Source: Meandrina meandrites
Taxonomy: Eukaryota; Cnidaria; Anthozoa; Scleractinia; Meandrinidae
DNA: 64,000 nt
Direction: 5' to 3'
Assembly (NCBI GenBank): GCA_963693305.1
Contig: OY855913.1
Coordinates: forward strand, 10,940,701-11,004,700
Shown: positions 45,601 to 57,059 of the stretch, piece by piece
Numbering within the stretch: the stretch's first letter is position 1
Layout: each line of letters starts with the position of its first letter
Position numbers and translations under genes: made by a program
Notes under the pieces: generated by a model
The model's database searches: none
The model's input: only the letters and a program-made list of their open reading frames with translations
What the model was told of the DNA's origin: nothing

Positions 45601-48600
45601 TTAGTCAAACTCTATAAAATCGGGATAAAAAGGTAAATCAGGCATGTGAGTGTCACTGTCGACCGTCTCTTGTGTGACCTGGGTGTCACTGTCGACTGTG
45701 TCTTGTGTGACTTTGGTGTCACTGTCGACCGTGTCTTGTGTGACTTGGGTGTTACTGTCGACCGTGTCTTGTGTGACTTTGGTGTCGCCTTCTGTGACTT
45801 GGATTTCCTTGACGACCGTTTCTTGTGTGGCTTGGTTTTCCTTGACTGCCACGGCTTGGGCGTCACTGGTGTCCGTGTCTTGTGTGGCTTGGGTTTCCAT
45901 GACGACCGTGTCTTGTGTGCTTTGGGTTGGTGGTTGTTCAGTTGTTGAGAAAAAACCTTCTATTCGTTTTACCTGATGTTGCACGTAACCAAACATCGTC
46001 CCAAACATGGTTGCGGCTTGTTCCGTTTCACGGTTAACGACCGTTTCCTGTGTGTCCTCGACGACCGGGTCTTGTGTGACTTTGGCATCAGTGACAACAG
46101 TGGCTTTTGTGAATTTGGTGTCTTGTGTGACTTGCGCGTCACTGTAGACCGTGTCTTGTGTGGCTTTGATGTCACTGTTGACCGTACCTTGTGTGACTTG
46201 GGTGTCATTGACGACCGTGTCTTGTGTAGCTCGGGCTTCCTTCACGACCGTGTCTTGTGCAGCTGGGGCTTCCTTCACGATCGTGTCTTGTGTAGCTGGG
46301 GCTTCCTTCACGACCGTGTCTTGTGTAGCTGGGGCTTCCTTCACGACCGTGTCTTGTGTAGCTGGGGCTTCCTTCACGACCGTGTCTTGTGTAGCTGGGG
46401 CTTCCTTCACGACCGTGTCTTGTGTGGCTCGGGCTTCCTTCACGACCGTGTCTTGTGTAGCTGGGGCTTCCTTCACGACCGTGTCTTGTATGACTTGAGC
46501 TTCACTGTCTATCGTGTCTTGAGTGGCTCGGTTTTCCTTCCCAACCGTATCTTGTGTGTCTTGTGTTTCCTGTACGATCGTCTCTTGTGTGTCTTTGATG
46601 TCACTGGAGATCGTGTCTTGGGTGTCTTGGGTTGGTGGTTGTTCAGGTGTTGAGAGAAAACCTATTCGTTTTACGTAACCAAAGATCGACCCAAACATGG
46701 TTTCGGCTTGTTCCGTTTCACGGTTAGCGACCGTTTCCTGTGTCTCTTTGATGTCAGTGAGGACCGTGTCTTGTGTGATTGTGGTGTCACTGACGTCCGT
46801 GTCTTGTGTGACTCGGGTTTCCTTGACGACCGTGTCTTGTGTGGCTTTGATGTCAGTGAGGACCGTGTCTTGTGTGACTTTGGTGTCAGTGAGGACTGTG
46901 TCTTGTGTGACTTTGGTGTCAGTGAGGACCGGGTCTTGTGTGACTTTGGTGTCAGTGAGACCCGTGTCTTGTGTGACTTTGGTGTCAGTGAGGACCGTGT
47001 CTTGTGTGACTTTGGTGTCAGTGAGGACCGTGTCTTGTGTGACTTTGGTGTCACTGACGAGCTTGTCTTGTGTGGCTCGCGTTTCCTTCACGACCGTGTC
47101 TTGAGTGGCTCGGTTTTCCTTCACAACCGCGTCTTGTGTTTCCTTGACGACCGTATCTTGTGTGCCTTGGGCGTCACTGGAGACAGTATCTTGTGTGTCT
47201 TGGATGTCATTGAAGACCGTGTCTTGTGTGTCTTGGGTGTCACTGGAGACCGTGTCTTGGGTGTCACTGAAGACTGTGTTTTGTGTGTCTTGGGTTGGTG
47301 GTGGTTCATTTGTTGAGACAAAACCTTCTATTCGTTTTACTTGATGTTGCACGTAACCAAAGATCGAGCCAAACATGGTTCCAGCTTGTTCCGTTTCACG
47401 GTTAACAACCGTTTCCTGTGTGCCTTTGGTGTCCTTGACAACCGTGTCTTGTGTGGCTTTGATGTCACTGACGAGCTTGTCTTGTGTGGCTAGGGTTTCC
47501 TTGACAACCGTGTCTTCTGTGGCTCGGGTTTCCTTCACGACCGTGTCTTGTGTTTCCTTGATGATGGTGGCTTGTGTTCCTTGCGCTTCGCTGTCGACGG
47601 TATCTTGAGTTGCTCGGTTTTCCTTCACGACCGCGTCTTGTATTTTCTTGACGACCGTATCTTGTGTGTCTTTGGTTTCACTGGAGATCGTGTCTTGTGT
47701 GTCTTGGGTATCACTGGAGATCGTGTCTTGGGTGTCTTGGGTTGGTGGTTGTTCAGGTGTTGAGAGAAAACCAATTCGTTTTACGTAACCAAAGATCGAC
47801 CCAAACATGGTTCCAGCTTGTTCCGTTTCACGGTTAGCGACCGATTCCCGTGTGTCTTTTGTGTCCTTGACGACCGTATCTTGTGTGACTTTGGTGTCAG
47901 TGAGAACCGTGTCTTGTGTGATTGTGGTGTCAGTGAGGATCGTGTCTTGTGTGATTTTGGTGTCACTGACGACCGTGTCTTGTGTGGCTCGGGTTTCCTT
48001 GGCGACCGTGTCTTGTTTGACTTGGGTAGGTGGTTGTTCAGTTGGTGAGACAAAACGTTGCACGTAACCAAAGATTGACCCAAACATGGTTTGTGCGGGT
48101 TCTTCTTCAACAGTGATGCGAGTATCAGAAACTAAAGAAAAGTGTACAGGTATGGTGTGAATTTCATGGTTCTTTATTGTGATAAATTTTGGATACAATA
48201 CAGCTTGAAAAATGCAATTTAGGAAACTATTTATTATCATCATCATTATTATTATTTTTATTATAACGGAAAGTTTATTTAAGGAAGGAAAACAACTTTA
48301 ATAACTGATTAATTTGTGGCCCTGTTTGATAGCCTGTCTCTATTTGTTTGTTTGTTTGTTTGTTTGTTTGTTTGTTTGTTTGTTTGTTTGTTTGGAGGTG
48401 ATATGTTATGCGCGTCGGTTAAATTTCAAGACGTTAAATATTACCTTTATCAAGGGATGCAACATCGTGACGTGAATCACTGTTTGTGAAGGGGACTTCC
48501 TCTTTGCTGTAGTGACCTTGTAATCCATAAGCTCCCGTGGCGTCTGTTGTTTTGTAGTTAAAGCTATCGTTGCTATCTATTTCGTGTAGTTGATGATCAC

Positions 48601-51600
48601 TTCTGTGGTGTCCCCTATCATAAAAGATTTCTTTATCGCTGTAGTGTTCGTAGTCGTGCATCTCGGGATCTGAAGTAAAGAACAAATATATAATTAATAT
48701 AATTCTGAAATAGATGAAGAAGTGCTCCTCTGAGTTCCCCAAGGAGAGTCGAACCCATAACTTTCCAGATATCGGCTGGACGCTCTAACCACTGAGCTAT
48801 GGGGGACTTGTGGTGAGCGAGATCATATACTAGATTCTTATGTGTGACCTCGCTCCATAGCTCAGTGGTTGGGGCATTCCAACCGGTATCTGGGAGGTCA
48901 TGGGTTCGACTTTTAAATACATGTATTCGACTTGAGAGCGCTTCGTCATTAATTTCACTTTATCCATATCACCGTTTCACTTATAATTTTGCTTGCTAAA
49001 GGCCCTGCATATTGTAAGACACTACCAAATATTTAACAATTATTCCATGAGCGCGGATTTGATAGGAGACGACGATGGCTTTAACTATTTCATATCCAAC
49101 AGGCGCCAGTGGAATAATTGTTTTATTAAAAACAACCAAAGAATTGAATTATTTGAGCTCCTCGGCTGTTCTCACTGACGCGTACACCTACCATGGTTAT
49201 GAGCTCATCAGATACCATAGCCTGTAAACCAATCACAGCTCACGAATTGTAATATACCTTAGGTAGTTTTTAATAATGAGAAAGAGGCCTTCCTAACTCA
49301 AACACGTGGTTATTTTGACGAAAGCGAGTGGCCTTGGAAGCTCTGTCCCTCTGATCATAGCGGATAATTGTGTTTTTTAGTTATAAACTCAGTACTTACA
49401 TTCACCATACTCCATGTCCGATGAATCACGACGCCCAGAGTGTTTCTTGAATTTCAATTTATCGTAATCCGGCATGTCGTCGGGACTTGAGTCTCCTTCT
49501 GAATGCCAACTCCATAACGAGGCTGTTCGTCCTCCCCTGGATTGAACAAAACATTACCAATTCTTAACAACGGTCATTTGAACGACGGGTACCCCCGTCA
49601 GTTTTATAAAGGAGCCCCCCTCCCGGGAGGGTGTCGGCCGTTCATTTGCGTTGCTAGCTATGTAGGCTACTGTTTAGAAATGACACTCACCCTCTGGGTT
49701 TCTGTAATTGTAATTCTAATTCTTCTATAAATCCTTCTACTTTCCTTCCTTTTCTGAAAGAAAATGGTTAAAACTTTTGTTAGTATGAAATGAAAAATCT
49801 GCCAGGTATGCGATCACCGAAAACTACTATCGGTTGGGTAGCAGGAAATGTTTTCCAAAGAACTTTTGTAGAAACACTTAAAATTTCAGATTTTTAACTC
49901 TATAACCAAAATTCAAAGTGAACACTTGGGAGTACTGTGCCGTTAGCATGGAGCCATGAAGCTACGTCATATCGCTAAGTAACGCTCTACGTCTCCGACG
50001 AAAAAGCAGGCTCGGTTAGTCTCGAAAACAGGATTCGGAGATTTTGGCATCGAAGATCACAGGAAAAGTAAGGCTGCTTGTGTAGTGTGTTGTACGTTAG
50101 CAAGCCAGATCAAAGAGCATTTTGTACCAAAGCCAAAACAAAATTGTAATGACAAATTAGTATACTGAAGTACAAGGACAAATTACAACTTTTTCTCGGA
50201 TTGTTGAAGTTAACTTGTCAGGCCCAGCAAACATTCAAATAATAAAATTATAATGTAGCGAAAACTGCGAAATTTTAATTAACATCCTTACAGTAAAAAG
50301 GAAACTCTTAGGAATGCTCTATAGATCTTACATTTGTTTCGAAATGCAGGTGTATACAGGTTTTTAGCCACTCGCCGCCACGATAGGCGCAAAAAAATGA
50401 TTTATTTTAAAGCCTTTTCCAGAACAGGCCGGTTAGTGTGTCGTTTAGTGGCACAAGAGTGCAATGCAGTAAACGTGAAGCACGAGGACGAACGTGGACC
50501 GTGAGAGAGAAGCAAGTTTATTATATAAACTGCAGTGCTTTAGCGAGTGGTAGCAAATCGAGAAAAATGGTATCCCACATAAAAATGATATCCACACATG
50601 TGTGATATCATTTTTGACCAATCAGCTTGCAGAGTTTGCCATGTTCCAATGCTGAATGAGCCAAAGTAAATCGATATTAAGTCGAAAAATCTTCGGATCT
50701 TCCTCGGCAATCTTCGGCAATCTTCGGAAAACTTTGGAAATTCTCGGAAAATGTTCGGAAACATTCGTACAACCTTCGGACAACATTTTGAAAATTTTCG
50801 GAAATCTTCGGAAATGGTCGGAAATCTTCGGAAAATCGTCAAAAACATCGTAATTAGTAGGTTTATATAATAAAAAGAATAATACATGGTTTCTTGGAGA
50901 TATAAAATTTATCTTCTCGTGTTCAAATCCGATATCGATTTGAACACTCGAAGAGAAATTTCATATCTCCGCGAAACCATGTATTATCCTCTATTTATTT
51001 CACGCCACTTTCTCGTCGAGTTTCGCGCCCGCGCTCGTGTAGCAGACTAATCGCACGTGACTTGCCCCTCATTCGATCCGCAAACCGCCTGTTGTGCAGA
51101 TTAGTCACATGTGACCCGCGGCTCGCTCCACCTAGAAACTCGATTCACATTTGTTGTGTAGGCTATCTGTGTCCCAAGTGTCAACGTTTCGACCATTGGA
51201 AAAAAACTCTGGCTAGAACCTCACAGGGAAACAGTTAATTATTACTTAATATAAAGCTCATACACCTTATACCAAAATGGCGGAAAATACATTATTCTTT
51301 TGCCTGTATGTTAATTGGCCCTCATGGCCTCGTTTTAAGCCAAAGATTCTTTTGAATTCTGCAGATGTGATCGAAGCAATGAGGGCCAATTAACATGACG
51401 ACAAAAGAATAATGTATTTTCCGCCATTTTGGAGTAAGGTGTATTCATTTGGGCGAATTCAATTTACTTACTTCTCGTCCTTCTTCTTTTTTTCAGTTGT
51501 ATAGGAAATAGCGAAAATAAGGACGATAGCAAGAAACAAAGGAACTCCTAAGAATCCATATTCCTTGATCCAATCCCCAAGAAATCCTTCACCTAAGGAA

Positions 51601-54600
51601 AACAAATTAGTTTATTTTTACTGAGCACTAGCCGCTTTTAATTAAATGCAAGTAAATTTGCATACATTTAAACCATTTAAACTGCTTGTAGTTGCCTTTT
51701 CTCGTCAAGTTAGATCCGAGAGGTGTTTGGTATCCTTTAAAGTGTGAGCCTCCCCCGTCTACGCCGCCCGCCCCCCCCCCCCCTTACCCCCTTTCTCCTT
51801 GCCACACCCTTAAACTTTCACTCCATTTCATTCGTGCTGCAGCAGAATTATTAGTGCTACAGTATTTGCTTTACAGGATTAACAGAAGGTTTTGTCTAGT
51901 GCGTTGAAATAAACTGCAAAGTAAACCCGTTGGTACCTTGTTCGCTGGTGTCAGCTTGTTTCATGAAGGTTTGGTTTGGCATCGCTGTAAACAAAAAGAA
52001 GAGTAACAGACTAAGTAAGGTAAGCACGAAGACCGAAAAAAAACACGAACGTTACAATGAACGCGCTTCACGCATGAACACAATAGACGGACGTGAGTAA
52101 CTTAATACACAGAGCAGGAGTTTCTCGACTATTTTCAAAAGGCAGTTAATGCTCTTCTCTTTTATAATTTCTCGACCAGTTAAACAGAAGTTTGAGTTGC
52201 TCGTGCATTTTAAAAGAGCCAATAAAACTAGTTTAATTTGTCGACAGGTTAAAGAGCGACGTGACTAATATTTTCATTTTTAAAACAAACCATACCGTTG
52301 CCTCATACAAATTCTTTATATTTTGAGGGTTGTGTATTAACATTTATTATTATATGGCTACAATAGTACGCGCGCTCTGATTGGCTGCTGAGCGGGCAAG
52401 ATTTTCTTCTAATGACCAGGCATTATGAAACTTTTTCTCGGCTCGACGGCTCTTTTGAGTTGTGAGGCTGTGAAGGTTACGAGCGCGAGGGCGAAAACAC
52501 AAAATACCATCTTTCTGCTGAGAAAAGGTTTGTTTCTTCCAAAGAATGGAAGAACGTTGCTCTCAATCTTGTTCTAATTAATACAAATTTCGGCCATTTC
52601 TGCGCAACAAGACATTCAGCGCGAACCTTTGAAAACATAGTTGAGATCTGCTAAATTTACTAACAGCTAAGAATTGCGCCGAAATTTAAACTGATAGCTC
52701 ATCATGATAGCTGAGAAGTCGCCAAAAACTGATAACTGAGATTTTAGCGTCCCCCTCCCCCCCCCACCCCCACTCCCTCCAGAGTTTGTAAGCTGACGTG
52801 TAACCAGCATTCGTAAGATTGATCCAGGCATAAAATGCCTCGTACTTACTGTAAAACATCACTTGAACGCCTTTCACTTCACAGCCTTTGGCATTGCACG
52901 CTGAAGCACTGTAAGTACCTGAATCTTCTGCAGTAAACGGAGATTCCACAAGCAAACGCCTATCATCGTCAAATGTCTTGTACCTGCTACCAATCACAAG
53001 CTCATGCTGGTCTTTCTCCCACTGTATTTTGATTGGTTGAAGTCCTTTGACAGACACGCTTATATTAAATGGTTTCTTGTCAGTCATTGGGATGCGGAGT
53101 GGAGACTTCACTTTAAAATAAATGTACGGCTTGCTTCCGGACAGTTTCATGGTTGCTGTTTCTACCACGTGTACAGTTTTATTCTTCTGTGCGGTATCGT
53201 CCAAAGGCTTTGGTTTAGCTAAAAAGCAGAAGTAAATACAGAATTTATACCGCATTTAAAAACCGCCAAGTGCAATGTGGTTTTAAATTATTTTGTACAA
53301 AGCGCCCAGCTGCAAATTAAATACAGAAGAATTTTCGCTTGACAAAATTCCGTGCGCGCTCACAGCCTAACATACGAGTTGCCTTCTGGCGTTTATGACT
53401 ACCATCGATGTAGATGATTTAAATACTATCTCTTATTGATTACAACTAGTTGCTAAAATGGTAAAACTCAACAAATATTTCAACTGGTGAAGTAACTTTG
53501 TCAATTCTCTCTCTTTAGTTTGTTGGTGGACTGGATACCGATTCTTTCAAATTGAACCTTAGAAAACTTTCAAGGATAATCGATAGTAATAGATAAGTTG
53601 AGAAGTCTCAGGGCATATTGAAAGTGAACCACATGAACTCTGTAGTAGTAGCCCGAAGTTGTTCTCCGCCTTTGAAACCTGCAAATTTCGCAGTACACTG
53701 TTCCCGAACTTCTCATGTTACATTATGATTCAAACAGTAATTTAGAAGTGTATTCTTTCATTTTCACTCGGCCTTTCTTTACTCTAGATCTAAAACAATT
53801 TGTTTAAAATGTACATTGTATGAACAGTAAACACCGGTTTTTCCTTTTTTTCCAGTCATTTGTTCTCAACTTCCGATAACTCGAACCTTTTTCAATTTCC
53901 CTTGAAGGTTCGAGTTATCGGGAGTCGACTGTATCTATATTTTGCCTTCATTGCTCGATTGTTCAGCGGAAACCGCCTTAAATACCTACCTGAGATTACG
54001 ACAACCTCTGCCTTTGAAATTGTGCTGTTTTGAAGGCTTTTGTCTTTAACTAAACAACCGTAGTCTCCTGCATTCTGCTCTGTTAAGTTAGTAATGGTAA
54101 AAGTCTGTCCATCTTGTATGATCTTCTGTCCATTAGGTACCAGGTAAAATAAAGGGATTGGCTCGCGAAGAAATGACAGCGCTGTGTAATAAGCTGGCTC
54201 GGTAGTTGAACAGTCTATTGTAAGATTCTCCCCTTCATCAAGCTCGTGGGAAATGACAGTGTCATCAGCATACGTTAAAGAGCCTTTGACGCGCCCTGGA
54301 ATTGTAATTAAATGAGTTCAACTTTCAATCACGGTTAAATTTATTGCCTTATTTCTGTTTATGCTATATTAAATGTGATCTCTCATCAGACTGCGAAGGC
54401 AGGTGATTTTTCTCGAGTTTTTCAGCTGTAAATATCATTATAAATCAACTAAAATCACAGTGTCGATCACATACAATAAGCCAATCAGAATTCATGTAAA
54501 AAGTGTACATTACGGAAATCTTTAGTGATAGGAAGAGAAAAGAGGCGACTATTATTTCAACGACAGTTCGATATAAGTTAAGTAGTTTACCAATTACCCA

Positions 54601-54844
54601 AAACAATTAAATAGTTCAACAAAAGACATTTAGTATATGTGACACCAACTAAAATAGTTTTCAACTCGAGTTTCCTTTGTTCTTTAGTTACAGAGAAACT
54701 AGTCGATAGATATAGTTCCGATCAAGGAACACAATTTAGATTTAGTCTAATTAAATAAAAAAGACACCCACCTGAACAACACAAAATGATGCATCCAGTC
54801 ATAAATAGGCTTAAAACGAGTTTTTCAAGGCAACTCTTTTCCAT
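45601..54844 (-). CDS. Ig-superfamily type I membrane protein with a long hendecad-repeat cytoplasmic tail, 9 exons
   Basis: Exons in coding order: 54844-54772, 54295-53990, 53218-52850, 51984-51937, 51592-51472, 49753-49691, 49536-49400, 48669-48445, 48131-45601. All junctions are GT-AG and in phase; total 3,873 nt, 1,290 aa. Residues 1-24 form a signal peptide (MEKSC...IILCC). Residues ~27-126 form an Ig domain with both cysteines (LTIDC, AGDYGC). Residues ~140-249 form a second, I-set-like Ig domain (TAEDSGTYSAS) lacking the usual cysteines. Residues ~277-295 are a transmembrane helix (GFLGVPLFLAIVLIFAIS) followed by KKKK. Residues 296-447 are acidic and Tyr-rich, including YDKL. Residues 448-1290 are 11-mer repeats such as VTQDTVLTDTK in five blocks. 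Several N-glycosylation sites (NLT, NST, NIS) fit the extracellular side. I do not recognise the full architecture. The gene model is inferred from sequence alone, but the consistent phases make it strong. Confidence 0.85.
45612..48100 (-). repeat. 33-bp coding minisatellite encoding 11-residue repeats, five higher-order blocks
   Basis: The unit in coding sense is roughly GTCACACAAGACACGGTCxxx(G/A)A(C/A)xxx, giving (V/A)TQDTV(V/L)x(D/E)T(K/R). All length differences keep the frame. Headers with MFGS(I)FGYV start at codons whose first base is 48087, 47808, 47376, 46698 and 46008 (residues 463, 556, 700, 926, 1156); each is preceded by a NRETEQA(G)-type or PAQT motif and followed by E(Q/P)PPTQ. 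A run of near-identical EAPATQDTVVK units at about 46210-46480 is the most recently expanded part. Confidence 0.93.
48336..48393. repeat. (GTTT)n microsatellite
   Basis: About 14 TTTG/GTTT units in the last intron of the Ig-repeat gene. Confidence 0.95.
48736..48810 (-). repeat. tRNA-like sequence (tRNA-derived repeat), minus strand
   Basis: Read on the minus strand: TCCCCCATAGCTCAGTGGTT (box A, D arm GCTC/GAGC), an anticodon-like stem TCCAG/CTGGA with loop CCGATAT, and GGGTTCGACTC (box B), closing with TTGGGGA. The T stem pairs poorly and position 33 of the loop is C, not T, so a working tRNA is unlikely. Confidence 0.65.
48851..48920 (+). repeat. tRNA-like sequence, inverted partner on the plus strand
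   Basis: CTCCATAGCTCAGTGGTTGG, CCAACCGGTATCTGG and TCATGGGTTCGACTT match the minus-strand partner 40 bp away. The acceptor and T arm are lost. Confidence 0.6.
50640..50998. repeat. ATCTTCGGAAA-type short tandem repeats joined to a palindrome, copy 1
   Basis: Positions 50690-50840 are made of loose 10-12 bp repeats (TCTTCGGAAA). They are followed at 50884-50990 by an inverted repeat (CATGGTTTCTTGGAGATATAAAATTT against its inverse) centred on ATCCGATATCGAT. The same composite is at 61985-62295. The minus-strand frame through it is of repeat origin. It lies in intron 5 of the Ig-repeat gene. Confidence 0.8.
51262..51442. mobile_element. MITE with ACACCTTA...TAAGGTGT termini
   Basis: The ends ACACCTTATACCAAAATGGCGG and CCGCCATTTTGGAGTAAGGTGT are inverted. 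A second inverted pair (TTAATTGGCCCTCAT and inverse) lies inside. It ends only 30 bp downstream of the TM exon donor in the Ig-repeat gene. Confidence 0.85.
52090..52335 (+). repeat. Fragment of the ACAGAGCAGGAGTTTCTCG repeat family
   Basis: It shares ACACAGAGCA(G/A)GAGTTTCTCG, ATAAAACTAGTTTAATTTGTCGA and AGCGA(C/T)GTGACTAA with the array at 59085-59640. In an intron of the Ig-repeat gene. Confidence 0.7.
53869..53925. mobile_element. Small palindrome (ACTTCCGATAACTCGAACCTT)
   Basis: The arms of about 20 bp are inverted around TTTTCAATTTCCC. The right arm continues into GTCGACTGTA. MITE-like; intron 2 of the Ig-repeat gene. Confidence 0.7.
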
Positions 54845-54849
54845 AACTC

Positions 54850-56020
54850 AATATTAAGTCCCATCTCGTCGCCATCGTCTACCGATGGCTACTCGAGCGC
54901 TACCTGTACATTGTTGTTGCGACTTAAACTGCAAACAATAAATTCATTTTGTAGCATGGCTGGATATGGTTTGCGCTTCCATTATGAAGTCATTTGGCTT
55001 CCATAAACGCGCGCGGCAGATGTGCTCGCGCAGGGATTCTTGTTCAGTACTTGATCGAGACGATATTTCGCTCGGTGTTTCAAAAATAATTTTCTTTCTT
55101 CTATCACTACTTTAAACCTCTCAAAAAATTTCACTCATATTCAGGTAAAACCCCGCCTTAAAGATCGTTAACTATAACAATCATTCCTGCTGTTGCTAAT
55201 GGGTCTGCCATTAAGCTCTCTTTCTTGTTCGGTCAGGTTTTAAAAAGGAAAATGATATCATTACTTGCCCCCGCAGGGCTTTCGCCCAGAGCCATTCATT
55301 GAAGCTTGCGCGTATATATAGAGAATATATATAGAGAGAATGTACTTGCAGTCCGAATATACGGTTTGTATACCAGAAAAAATCTCGATTTGCTCGAACA
55401 AGGCCGCATGGAATCTCTAGGTAATGACGACGTTTCATCACTGAACGCCTGCAAGTGTGTCGCCGGTAATGATGACGTAAAAGCAGAAAAAGCCCAAAGG
55501 AGGTATGGGTATTGCGATGTCACAATAACAGGGTGTTACGTGCGTGTGAACTTTATATGTTTCCTGAAAGATTTCTTAAGCTTTTACAGCGATGAAGTAG
55601 CGCGTCCGAGGGTCGTCGCGATAAAATCGTGAGGTGAAAGTTGTAACATGCAAACGCATCAAAAGTTTGTTCAGTTTACTTTTGCGAACGCTTACTACGA
55701 TCTAAAAAACGTTTTACCGAATAGATCGAGGAATCAATGACATTTATTTGCAGGAAATGTGATATCTTTCGAGTAACATTCATCGTTGATTCGTTTCAAC
55801 CGGTTTCAACAGTAATTGCCGGAGCACCAGATGAGTAATTCCATTTCCCGAGTCAACTCCGAGCCCGAGTCACATCCGAGTCCGAGTCAGACCGAGCCAC
55901 TGGTCAGCAGTATACCTTTCAAATTCCAGACCATGAGGTAAGATGGCGAGTAGAAAGTGCAGACGTTCGAGTTGGATTTTTGGCCTGGATTTTCCGGTTT
56001 GTTTTCGGTTTGATCTATTC
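54850..56020. other. 5' flank of the Ig-repeat gene and intergenic DNA
   Basis: No further exon is recognised. The 55306-55632 open frame shows no domain. CCGAGTC-type short repeats lie at 55849-55900. Confidence 0.45.
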
Positions 56021-56027
56021 CGGTTCA

Positions 56028-56120
56028 CTTGCGGTTAGTTCCACTCCTGTTTGCTTGCGGTTAGTTCCACTCCGGTTCGCTTGCGGTTAGTTCCACTCCT
56101 GTTTGCTTGCGGTTAGCTTT
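56028..56120. repeat. 26-bp tandem repeat, about 3.5 units
   Basis: The unit is TTGCGGTTAGTTCCACTCC(T/G)GTT(T/C)GC, near-identical copies. Confidence 0.9.
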
Positions 56121-56129
56121 CATTTGTTG

Positions 56130-56945
56130 GTTAGGGAAACACTAAAGACTAAACATATTTATGTTTACAGCAAACTTTATGCTCTCTTTATTTCACTGTC
56201 AATTCATAAAGATACTGAGTTTATTTGTCCAAGAACGTGTATATCTTGTAATGCAGTACAACTTTCTTACTCAAAACGGAAAAATTAGCTTATAAAATGA
56301 TAAAACCCATACCAGCCCCCACTGTTCGATGCTAATATAATTCAATAAACGGTACATTTAATACATATGTAACGTACACAGCACAAAAGACATCAACTAA
56401 ACTGTAAAAGTATAATGGTAAATTCTTAATCTAAGAATATTCTAAGAATATTTTCGACCTGAAATCGGCAGAAAAATAAGAATATTCAGCCTGGTCCGGA
56501 AAAACAATATTCTTTAAAAAAAAGAGTGTAATTAAAACTCGCGGCAGGCGTTTGCATTGACAAGCCACCGAGATTACTGCATAACAGCAAAACAGGCAAA
56601 ATGATTTCAAGCTGTTGTAGTGTAGTCACTGTCTTGTTTACGTCAGAATTTTTACATAATTTCGCTTTGTTTTGCTTTTTCTCGTCTCACCTTGAAGAAG
56701 GGAAGGCCAATAACCAGTACAGCACGAGAGTATCGTAGAATACACGCGGCGCCCGATTGAGGGTCTTTGAGTGTTTTCTTCGTAAACGTCCCCCAAAAGA
56801 ATCGATTTTCAATCAATTGGCAAATAGGAAGAGCCAAAATATCAAGCGAAAGCATTGACTGTAGCAACGGCTAAGCTCGAGAAAACTGATTAACAGCGGG
56901 GACAGCTGTAGTGGCAACTATTCCTAGTTATTGATCACGGCCGGT
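56130..56945. other. No gene seen
   Basis: AT-rich; only short frames without recognisable domains. Confidence 0.5.
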
Positions 56946-56950
56946 AGGTG

Positions 56951-57058
56951 TAGCCTGCGAATACAGCCGCCTCTCATCGCTACTGGCCGGCTTGGCGTTT
57001 CGCGAGAGAAACACCAAACCGGCCGGGAGCGATGAGAGGCGGCTGTATTCGCAGGCTA
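56951..57058. mobile_element. Palindromic MITE (TAGCCTGCGAATACAGCCGCC)
   Basis: The arms TAGCCTGCGAATACAGCCGCC and inverse continue inward through CTCTCATCGCT and CGGCC(G/T)G with a few mismatches. Confidence 0.88.
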
Positions 57059-57059
57059 A

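Noticed and set aside
45612..48100. CRISPR-like regular repeats
   Set aside because: The repeats are contiguous coding units without unique spacers, in an intron-containing animal gene.
45646..48110. Many overlapping open frames on the plus strand and other minus frames opposite the Ig-repeat tail
   Set aside because: The 33-bp repeat lacks stops in several frames, so these frames are shadows. Only the frame that joins the Ig/TM exons in phase was kept.
48736..48810. Functional tRNA-Ile (GAT) gene
   Set aside because: The loop has C at position 33 and the T stem is poorly paired; it lies in a repeat with an inverted partner.
50540..50887. Minus-strand frame rich in FPKISEDF-like peptides (also 61905-62321)
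   Set aside because: Encoded by a short tandem repeat shared by two composite repeats; no conserved start or domain.
55306..55632. 108-codon plus-strand frame near the Ig gene 5' flank
   Set aside because: No recognisable features and no splice partners; treated as chance.
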